Shown here piece by piece: positions 1 through 5,147 of a stretch of 5,711 nt of DNA. Under the pieces are notes generated by a model, which saw only the letters and a program-made list of their open reading frames with translations, did no database searches and was not told the DNA's origin. The stretch lies in NCBI GenBank assembly GCA_030150135.1, contig JASLGO010000053.1:1-5711 (forward strand), in the 5' to 3' direction. The position numbers and the translations under genes are program-made. Position 1 is the first letter of the stretch. Each line of letters starts with the position of its first letter. Origin of the DNA: Aquirhabdus sp. (GTDB lineage: Bacteria > Pseudomonadota > Gammaproteobacteria > Pseudomonadales > Moraxellaceae).

Positions 1-64
1 ATTGACGACTAAACGTTGAAATAGGTACGCACGATGACTCGTGCCGACCCATTGGGGATGACAC

Positions 65-1486
65 ATGGCTGAACGCCTAAGTAATGATTTTCAGTTTCTC
101 GATGTTGCACGCCAAGATCCAGAGAAAAAAGATCTAGACACACGCACGACTGCGTTTGTTGAAATTTACCAGCCTTTTGAGAAGGTTGAAGTCGCAAATC
201 AGGCACATCGTTGCTTGGATTGTGGTAATCCATATTGTGAATGGAAATGCCCAGTCCATAACTATATTCCAAATTGGCTCAAGCTGATTAGCGAAGGGCA
301 ATTGTTCCAAGCTGCTGAGTTATCTCATCAAACCAATACTTTGCCAGAAGTTTGCGGTCGCGTTTGTCCACAAGACCGTTTGTGTGAAGGTGCATGTACC
401 CTGAATGATGGTTTTGGTGCGGTGACCATTGGTAATACTGAAAAATACATTACTGATACTGCGTTCGCGATGGGCTGGCGTCCAGATATGTCCAAAGTCG
501 TTTGGACAGACAAAAAAGTCGCGATCATCGGAGCAGGTCCTGCGGGTCTGGGTTGTGCTGACGTGCTGGTTCGTGCAGGCGTGAAGCCAGTCGTGTTTGA
601 TAAAAACCCAGAAATTGGCGGTTTGCTAACCTTCGGTATCCCTGAATTCAAGATGGAAAAAGATGTGATGATTCGTCGTCGCACCATTTTTGAAGGGATG
701 GGCATTGAGTTCCGTCTGAACACTGAGATTGGTGTTGATGTCACGATTGATGAGTTATTGGCAGATTACGATGCTGTATTCATGGGTATGGGCACATATA
801 CTTACATGAAAGGTGGTTTCGTCGGTGAAGAATTAAATGGTGTATATGATGCGCTGGATTATTTGATTGCCAACGTGAACCGTTGCCAAGGCTGGGAAAA
901 ATCACCATTTGATTACATCAGCATGGAAAACAAACGTGTTGTGATTCTAGGTGGAGGTGACACTGCGATGGATTGTAACCGTACGGCAATTCGTCAAGGC
1001 GCAGCGCATGTCACTTGTGCGTATCGTCGTGATGAAGACAATATGCCAGGTTCACGTCGTGAAGTAAAAAATGCGAAAGAAGAGGGCGTTGAATTCTTAT
1101 TTAATCGCCAGCCCATTGAAATCATTGGTGATGCGCATGGCGTAACTGGTGTTAAGGTTGTGACCACTCAACTTGGTGAAGCCGATAGCCGCGGTCGTCG
1201 TAGCCCAGAGCCAATTCCAGGTTCAGAAGAAATTCTGCCAGCAGATGCAGTGATTTTGGCATTTGGTTTCCGTCCAAGCCCAGCAGCATGGCTCGCTGAT
1301 CAATCTGTCAACATGGATGGTTCAGGTCGTGTGACTGCACCAGAACATCAAGCGTTCCCATTCCAAACCAGTAATGAGAAGATTTTCGCTGGTGGTGATA
1401 TGGTGCGTGGTTCAGATCTCGTCGTCACCGCAATCTGGGAAGGTCGTCAAGCTGCGGAAGGCATCTTGGATTATTTGAAAATCTAA
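65..1486 (+). CDS. gltD: Glutamate synthase (NADPH) small subunit GltD
   Basis: The small (beta) subunit of glutamate synthase oxidises NADPH and passes electrons through FAD and iron-sulphur clusters to the large subunit GltB, which makes two glutamates from glutamine and 2-oxoglutarate in the cytoplasm. The 473-residue product has the family's usual length. Two N-terminal cysteine sets are visible (C50, C53, C58, C62 and C97, C101, C107, C111), as expected for the cluster-binding domain. The FAD dinucleotide-binding motif GAGPAG is at 156-161, the NADPH motif GGGDTAMD at 296-303, and the C-terminal FAD-contact motif FAGGDMVRG at 441-449. ATG 65 is the first possible start, because an in-frame TGA lies at 59-61. 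GGGGA at 54-58 gives a six-base spacing. By family convention gltB should lie just upstream, outside the window. A terminator follows within 25 bases, so gltD ends its operon. Related PreA/AegA-type oxidoreductases share the domains, but length and motifs fit GltD best. Confidence 0.96.
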   Translation: MAERLSNDFQFLDVARQDPEKKDLDTRTTAFVEIYQPFEKVEVANQAHRCLDCGNPYCEWKCPVHNYIPNWLKLISEGQLFQAAELSHQTNTLPEVCGRVCPQDRLCEGACTLNDGFGAVTIGNTEKYITDTAFAMGWRPDMSKVVWTDKKVAIIGAGPAGLGCADVLVRAGVKPVVFDKNPEIGGLLTFGIPEFKMEKDVMIRRRTIFEGMGIEFRLNTEIGVDVTIDELLADYDAVFMGMGTYTYMKGGFVGEELNGVYDALDYLIANVNRCQGWEKSPFDYISMENKRVVILGGGDTAMDCNRTAIRQGAAHVTCAYRRDEDNMPGSRREVKNAKEEGVEFLFNRQPIEIIGDAHGVTGVKVVTTQLGEADSRGRRSPEPIPGSEEILPADAVILAFGFRPSPAAWLADQSVNMDGSGRVTAPEHQAFPFQTSNEKIFAGGDMVRGSDLVVTAIWEGRQAAEGILDYLKI

Positions 1487-1506
1487 TTCAGTCTTTGCAT
1501 GAATCA

Positions 1507-1540
1507 AAAGAAGCTCATCGTATGATGGGCTTTTTTAATT
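1507..1540 (+). terminator. Intrinsic terminator of gltD
   Basis: A 9-bp stem, AAGCTCATC (1511-1519) with GATGGGCTT (1524-1532), closes a GTAT loop and has one G-U pair. It is followed by a run of T (1531-1536) and more T-rich sequence. The A-rich bases before the stem can extend the pairing. It starts about 20 bases after the gltD stop, which fits rho-independent termination of the glt operon. Confidence 0.88.
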
Positions 1541-1751
1541 TTTACTAAATAATCGATCGTTAGTCTGAAAATAAAAATGAAAAAATTTTGAAAAATTTAT
1601 CGGAATAATTTTAATGGATATAGTTGCTTAATTAATGAGCATTATGATTATTTTGTTATGTTTTTATTAAAAAATAATTACTTATAAATATTTTGTTCAT
1701 GATTTTCCTTAATAATAGGCTTGGTGTAAGAGTGTTTTTTGATCGATATAT

Positions 1752-1791
1752 GTTACATCATTTCGGATAAACGGTATTTTTTGTTAATAAT
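1752..1791 (+). promoter_or_regulatory. Weak candidate promoter for the phospholipase-like gene
   Basis: GTTACA at 1752-1757 and TATTTT at 1775-1780 are separated by 17 bases, and each matches the sigma-70 consensus at four of six positions. An alternative -10, AATAAT at 1786-1791, matches five of six but has only a poor -35 upstream. Either would start a transcript some 80-95 bases before the ATG and so include the leader hairpin. AT-rich DNA gives such matches often by chance. Confidence 0.22.
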
Positions 1792-1809
1792 GGCTATGGT
1801 ATTGTACGC

Positions 1810-1819
1810 TTTACGTAAA
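1810..1819. promoter_or_regulatory. Perfect 10-base palindrome, possible operator
   Basis: TTTACGTAAA is a perfect two-fold symmetric site 63 bases before the start codon of the phospholipase-like gene. The position, near or just downstream of the weak candidate promoters, would suit a repressor or activator site. No particular regulator can be named from it. Confidence 0.25.
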
Positions 1820-1834
1820 CATTGTTAAGCCAAG

Positions 1835-1860
1835 TAAGAGAATGCAAGAGGCATTTCTTA
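1835..1860 (+). promoter_or_regulatory. Leader stem-loop before the phospholipase-like gene
   Basis: TAAGA (1835-1839) and AATGC (1841-1845) pair with GCATT (1851-1855) and TCTTA (1856-1860). This makes a 10-bp stem with a single bulged G at 1840 and a five-base AAGAG loop. No T run follows, so it is not a terminator. It ends 12 bases before the ribosome binding site AGGAG (1873-1877), where a structure could protect the mRNA or tune translation. Confidence 0.45.
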
Positions 1861-1882
1861 TCTCAACGGATTAGGAGTTTCC

Positions 1883-2902
1883 ATGAAGAAAATGATTTGT
1901 ACGCTGTTGGCGAGTGCAACAGCTCTATTTGCAGCGACGGATGCTAGCGCGTGGTCGCAAGAAGTTCATCGTCGTATCGCGATGGATGCGGTGAATTATA
2001 TGAAGGCTAACCCTTCGACAACTAACTATGCAAAATTGTTGGCGGGTGCAACAAAAGCAGGTTATACCATTGATCAGTTTGCTACGGTGCTGGGTCAAGG
2101 TGCTTATGATGTCGATGATTTTGCAGATACCTATATCTGTGGTGCTTCGACGGGTAACTGCCAGCTATCGCCTGTTTGGGGAGCAGCTTCAGGGATTGTT
2201 AAATATACTTCTTATTGGCACTTCCAAAATCAGACACAGGGTCCTGATGTCCATGGTAATGATTTTGGCGGCTATAACTACAATAAGCTGACCGTTTGGG
2301 GTGATATCGACAATATGGCCGCGTCTTGGTTATATGGCGATTATTTGGATGATGGTCCTGGCAACATGAAAGGCTGGTTTGGTGATAGTTCCAAGTATAA
2401 TTCTTACGATTTGACAGAGGCACACTATCGCTTAGGTGGATATTCAACGCGTAGTATGTATGCAGATTTTGAGAAGATGCCTTTTGAGCCTATTGATAAC
2501 TTAGGTCAATATTGGTTTCAGCAGTTTCTGGCTTCTCCATCGGTCCAAACATTGGGCTTTGTGATGCATACTACTGACTTGCTGCAACCTCACCATGTGT
2601 GGACAACATCTGCTCTAAATCATGCGGGTTGGGAAAGCTGGGTTGAAGATCATTACGATAGTTTAGCATTGAATGATAATGCAAAAGTGACCGCAGCATT
2701 CAGTGATTTGACACCATTGGCACCAACGGCAACAGATATTCGTCCTTTACTGACTCAAGGCGGAACAATTGCTTATACCAAAGGTGGTATTGTGCTCTCC
2801 AGTACTGATGATGCTGATCGTACAAATGTCGCTAACATTATGATTCCGCATTCAATCGCGATGGTAGTTCTACTGCTTAATCGTGCTGCAGAGCGATTCT
2901 AA
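1883..2902 (+). CDS. Exported zinc-dependent phospholipase C / P1-nuclease-like hydrolase
   Basis: This is a 339-residue secreted hydrolase related to the phospholipase C / S1-P1 nuclease fold, whose members use three zinc ions to cleave phospholipids or nucleic acids. A Sec signal peptide (two lysines, hydrophobic core, ASA ending at 23) would leave Trp24 as the mature N-terminus. In this family that residue binds zinc through its amino group and carbonyl. Other likely ligands are His29, an aspartate in the YDVDD stretch (76-79), His113 (in YWHF), His229, Asp232, His238 (in HTTDLLQPHH) and His247 with Glu251 (HAGWE). The HxxxE spacing matches the Bacillus and Clostridium enzymes. C86 and C93 could form a disulphide. 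The segment 114-228 is longer than the equivalent in the classical enzymes. No C-terminal C2/PLAT domain is present. AGGAG at 1873-1877 supports the ATG. Phospholipid is the likelier substrate because of the H..E pair, but a nuclease is not excluded. Confidence 0.82.
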   Translation: MKKMICTLLASATALFAATDASAWSQEVHRRIAMDAVNYMKANPSTTNYAKLLAGATKAGYTIDQFATVLGQGAYDVDDFADTYICGASTGNCQLSPVWGAASGIVKYTSYWHFQNQTQGPDVHGNDFGGYNYNKLTVWGDIDNMAASWLYGDYLDDGPGNMKGWFGDSSKYNSYDLTEAHYRLGGYSTRSMYADFEKMPFEPIDNLGQYWFQQFLASPSVQTLGFVMHTTDLLQPHHVWTTSALNHAGWESWVEDHYDSLALNDNAKVTAAFSDLTPLAPTATDIRPLLTQGGTIAYTKGGIVLSSTDDADRTNVANIMIPHSIAMVVLLLNRAAERF

Positions 2903-2912
2903 GTTTTTCAGA

Positions 2913-2936
2913 GGTCGATCCTGAGCTGATCCGACC
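2913..2936 (+). other. Hairpin just after the phospholipase-like gene
   Basis: GGTCGATC (2913-2920) pairs with GATC-CGACC (2928-2936). The 8-bp stem has one bulged C and a seven-base loop. It begins ten bases after the stop codon and has no T tract, so it is unlikely to terminate alone. It may protect the 3' end of the mRNA or help the terminator 30 bases downstream. Confidence 0.45.
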
Positions 2937-2965
2937 CAAGAGGTATTAATACGGTTATTTATTAG

Positions 2966-2998
2966 AAAAAACGTCACATCAATGGTGGCGTTTTTTTT
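2966..2998 (+). terminator. Intrinsic terminator of the phospholipase-like gene
   Basis: AAAAAACGTCAC (2966-2977) pairs with GTGGCGTTTTTT (2985-2996) with one G-U pair around a seven-base loop. The run of eight T at 2991-2998 completes a classical rho-independent terminator. The A tract on the left arm would also give a T tract on the opposite strand, so it could work both ways. It makes the hydrolase gene a separate transcription unit from the isomerase gene. Confidence 0.88.
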
Positions 2999-3032
2999 AG
3001 AATTATTTGCGGTGAGTATGCCTGTTATTTAC

Positions 3033-3046
3033 AGTACTAGCGTACT
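3033..3046. promoter_or_regulatory. Short inverted repeat before the isomerase gene
   Basis: AGTAC (3033-3037) and GTACT (3042-3046) form an inverted repeat with a four-base centre, 60 bases upstream of the start codon, in the only space where a promoter for the isomerase operon can lie. No good -35/-10 pair is visible nearby. It could be an operator, but a 5-base half-site is easily found by chance. Confidence 0.2.
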
Positions 3047-3105
3047 CTATTCGCTGATATGTGCCAGAATTCTATATGTACAGGATGTCTTAAAAAGGTT
3101 GGCTT

Positions 3106-4527
3106 ATGCAATTTTCTATTTTGAAAAATCATGTTAAAGGATTAATGAAACATAATGCATCTGGTGCTATGTTGTTGATGTCTATGTCGATATTTTCGAG
3201 TAGTGCTTCTGCGGTTGTGAGTTATGATTTAAAAACTGCGGGGGTAGCTGCAACGGTTGATGGTCAGCCAATTAGTCAGCGTTTATTAGATCGTTTTATG
3301 GTAATCGCCAAAAAAGGCGATTCGAAAATGACTCCGAATAATGTATTGCAACGAATCATTGATGATGAACTTTTAGCCGCTTATGCGCGTAGTCGATTTG
3401 AACCCGATGATTTAATTAAGAATAGTAAAGTGGCGTTCTCTTCTGAGGTACAAATACAGCAGTCTTGGGCCGAAGATATTATCGCAGCCTTTGGACCTGA
3501 GATGGTGGCTGAAGCAAAAAAGCGGACTGGGTCAGAGACACCGAATTATGGTCAAACAGCTCGTCATGTCATGACCAGTGAAGATTGGAAAAAACTTTTA
3601 TCTGATCAGCCGGAAGTGAAGCTTGATTATCATTTAATGCCTGTAGGTCAGAAGTTTGCAGAACAACTTGTACTTCGTCGATATCGTTTTGATGCCAACA
3701 CTCAAGGTACGATCAAATTGGCTGATGTTTATGATAGCCAAAATATTCAAGGGAAGTTCCAGATATTTCAAAAGGATAAAGATTTTACAGATCAGCAGGC
3801 ACAGGTACTCTTGGAGCGTCGTTATGCCATTTATTGGTTGGAACATCGTTCAGGCTTAACACCTGCTGAAGTGAATATGTTTAAGAAAATCGTTGTTGAT
3901 CAGATGCAAACAGAGGGTTATTTGGAACATATTGGCGTTGCGGCAGACATCCATGATGATGTTTTTTATATGAAAAAGATTGCTAGCCAAGTGACACCAG
4001 AGGAAATTAAAACTTTTTATCAGAATCATTTGGATATGTTTATTCGGGTTGATCGTGTGAAAGCCCGACATATTCGCACTAAAGATGAGGCAACAGCGCG
4101 TGAGGCATTTGCTGCACTGCAAAAGGGCAAAGTATTTGCTGATGTTGCTAAGCAATATTCTGTTGCGGATGATCGTCAGAATGGTGGGGATCTTGGTTGG
4201 GTCGTTCATCCTGAGACGGGTTCGAATTGGTTACAAAGTCTACTGTTCTTTCAACCTGTTGGTAAAGTGTCGAATCCTTTTAGGATGCCCGGTAAGCCAA
4301 CTGATGCTGTAGATTGGGAGATCGTACTCGTTGAACAAAAAGAAATTAGTCATCAGCCTGTGACGAGTGAGTCTGTTCGTTATGTGGCATCTCAGGCAAT
4401 TGCGAAGCAAAAAGTAATACAAGAGTATATGGATGCTAGGACACAAGTGTGGAAGAAAGCAAATATTCATATTCGTCCTGACCTCATCTTGAGTATGAAG
4501 TTTCCTCAGGAGGGAGCCACGCCGTGA
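3106..4527 (+). CDS. Exported parvulin-type peptidyl-prolyl isomerase (SurA/PrsA-like foldase)
   Basis: The 473-residue product is predicted to be a periplasmic folding helper. A signal peptide has a long basic start (1-20), a hydrophobic stretch (21-31) and an ASA cleavage site ending at 36. Residues 46-98 resemble the N-terminal SurA-type chaperone region, with VAATVDGQPIS and a VLQRIIDDELL helix. The parvulin rotamase domain spans about 317-412, with the ARHI strand at 320-323, FADVAKQYS at 344-352, the GGDLGW signature at 360-365, and a closing EIVLVEQKE strand. The roughly 200 residues between have no fold I recognise. SurA (about 430 residues) carries two parvulin domains; this protein has only one. 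ATG 3106 is preceded by AAGG (3095-3098) at seven bases. The next ATG (3145) has a poorly spaced site and would shorten the basic region. The stop overlaps the next gene, so the two are co-translated. The substrate is unknown; the neighbouring hydrolase is a candidate. Confidence 0.85.
   Translation: MQFSILKNHVKGLMKHNASGAMLLMSMSIFSSSASAVVSYDLKTAGVAATVDGQPISQRLLDRFMVIAKKGDSKMTPNNVLQRIIDDELLAAYARSRFEPDDLIKNSKVAFSSEVQIQQSWAEDIIAAFGPEMVAEAKKRTGSETPNYGQTARHVMTSEDWKKLLSDQPEVKLDYHLMPVGQKFAEQLVLRRYRFDANTQGTIKLADVYDSQNIQGKFQIFQKDKDFTDQQAQVLLERRYAIYWLEHRSGLTPAEVNMFKKIVVDQMQTEGYLEHIGVAADIHDDVFYMKKIASQVTPEEIKTFYQNHLDMFIRVDRVKARHIRTKDEATAREAFAALQKGKVFADVAKQYSVADDRQNGGDLGWVVHPETGSNWLQSLLFFQPVGKVSNPFRMPGKPTDAVDWEIVLVEQKEISHQPVTSESVRYVASQAIAKQKVIQEYMDARTQVWKKANIHIRPDLILSMKFPQEGATP
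4508..4526 (+). promoter_or_regulatory. Strong ribosome binding site deciding a GTG start
   Basis: AGGAGGGA at 4508-4515, inside the last codons of the isomerase gene, lies eight bases before GTG 4524-4526. It is a near-consensus Shine-Dalgarno sequence, the best in the window. It fixes the GTG as the start even though no ATG is available, and it indicates translational coupling through the GTGA overlap. Confidence 0.8.
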
Positions 4528-5081
4528 AGAAATGGTTATGGATTGTCTTAGGCTTTTTATTGGTGCTGGTCGTTGGTTTGATTGTGTGGTTCAAGCCAAA
4601 AGAGCTTTCTCCTACAGCAACAACACCTGCTGTTCGACCTCTGTCTCTTCCACCTCAGGTTGCGGTTGATCAGCCTGTTACGCCTAATTTGGGTGTAGGA
4701 CAAGACTCTCCGCTTTTGCCTATGCCTGATCCACTCGCGTTCCCACCAGTTGATGCTGCAACGAGTATGGCTGAAACGCGCGAGCATGGTGATCCGCGTA
4801 CACCTCCTCTAGATCGCACGCCAGATCGAGAGATGCCGACCGCTGCCGAACTCCATGATCCCAAAGAGTATGCTCAATACGAAGCAAGTCAGAATGCCAA
4901 AGTATATAAGGCCTTTGTTGCTTCGGCAGACAAAGAAATCCCAGCACTACAGTCTGATATTGACCGCGCTAAAAAAGAAGGAATTAGCCAAGAACAGATT
5001 AAAATTGTTGAGGAAAAAGTGCGGCGCATTCAGGAAACGCGTGATCAGCTTAAAGCGCAGCATCCAGAGTTATATCAATAA
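4524..5081 (+). CDS. Small membrane-anchored protein with proline-rich linker and helical domain
   Basis: I do not recognise a named family for this 185-residue protein. One membrane helix at about 5-23 follows two lysines, so it should be anchored in the inner membrane with its bulk in the periplasm. It has no lipobox cysteine. Residues 25-105 form a linker very rich in proline, suited to spanning space or peptidoglycan. Residues 107-183 are charged and predicted helical, with heptad-like stretches around 139-177 that could be coiled coil. The GTG start is backed by a near-consensus binding site and overlaps the isomerase stop by four bases, so the two proteins are probably made together. 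The layout of anchor, proline-rich spacer and helical domain recalls lipase-specific foldases (Lif/LipB). It is much shorter than those, and I see no Lif signature motif. A role as helper or tether for the isomerase or the exported hydrolase is inference. Confidence 0.8.
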   Translation: MKKWLWIVLGFLLVLVVGLIVWFKPKELSPTATTPAVRPLSLPPQVAVDQPVTPNLGVGQDSPLLPMPDPLAFPPVDAATSMAETREHGDPRTPPLDRTPDREMPTAAELHDPKEYAQYEASQNAKVYKAFVASADKEIPALQSDIDRAKKEGISQEQIKIVEEKVRRIQETRDQLKAQHPELYQ

Positions 5082-5113
5082 TTTATTGTTTTTAGATTGC
5101 TTATTAATGATGG

Positions 5114-5147
5114 AAACGCGCTGGTTTTATTTCAATCCAGCGCGTTT
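5114..5147. terminator. GC-rich hairpin between convergent genes, likely bidirectional terminator
   Basis: AAACGCGCTGG (5114-5124) pairs perfectly with CCAGCGCGTTT (5137-5147) around a 12-base loop. On the + strand it is followed by TTTATCTTT-like sequence and can end the isomerase operon. On the - strand its T tract is shorter, so it is the weaker there. The esterase stop codon (5127-5129) lies in the loop and the right arm encodes that protein's last residues. Confidence 0.65.

Larger units (their letters stand above)
1541..1834. other. AT-rich gene-free spacer upstream of the phospholipase gene
   Basis: No convincing reading frame, RNA gene or repeat is visible here on either strand. The stretch is far more AT-rich than the flanking genes, with many A and T tracts between about 1561 and 1740. 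It presumably carries the promoter and control region of the exported hydrolase at 1883. AT-rich promoter DNA of this kind is often curved or bound by H-NS-like proteins, but that is inference from composition only. Confidence 0.5.

Noticed and set aside
1..12. Possible last codons of gltB (ATT GAC GAC TAA)
   Set aside because: A gltB gene is expected upstream, but only three codons would be present, and another frame also ends nearby (TGA at 17-19). The sequence cannot decide which stop is real.
328..744. 138-residue open frame on the - strand inside gltD
   Set aside because: It is a shadow of gltD, with no recognisable domain and no ribosome binding site.
1541..1882. Search for a small RNA, tRNA, CRISPR repeats or mobile element in the long spacer
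   Set aside because: No cloverleaf, direct repeat series, transposase fragment or second intrinsic terminator is visible; only AT-rich DNA and the leader elements listed.
3028..3078. TTTACA and TATATG as promoter elements of the isomerase operon
   Set aside because: The spacing between them is far too long for one sigma-70 promoter, and neither has a good partner at 16-18 bases.
3856..4209. 117-residue open frame on the - strand inside the isomerase gene
   Set aside because: It lies opposite a well-supported coding region, and its composition is that of an antisense shadow.
5076..5093. CAATA/TATTG mini-hairpin followed by five T, overlapping the stop of the anchored protein gene
   Set aside because: The stem has only five pairs, mostly A-T, with a three-base loop, so it is too weak for a terminator. 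The hairpin at 5114-5147 is a better candidate.
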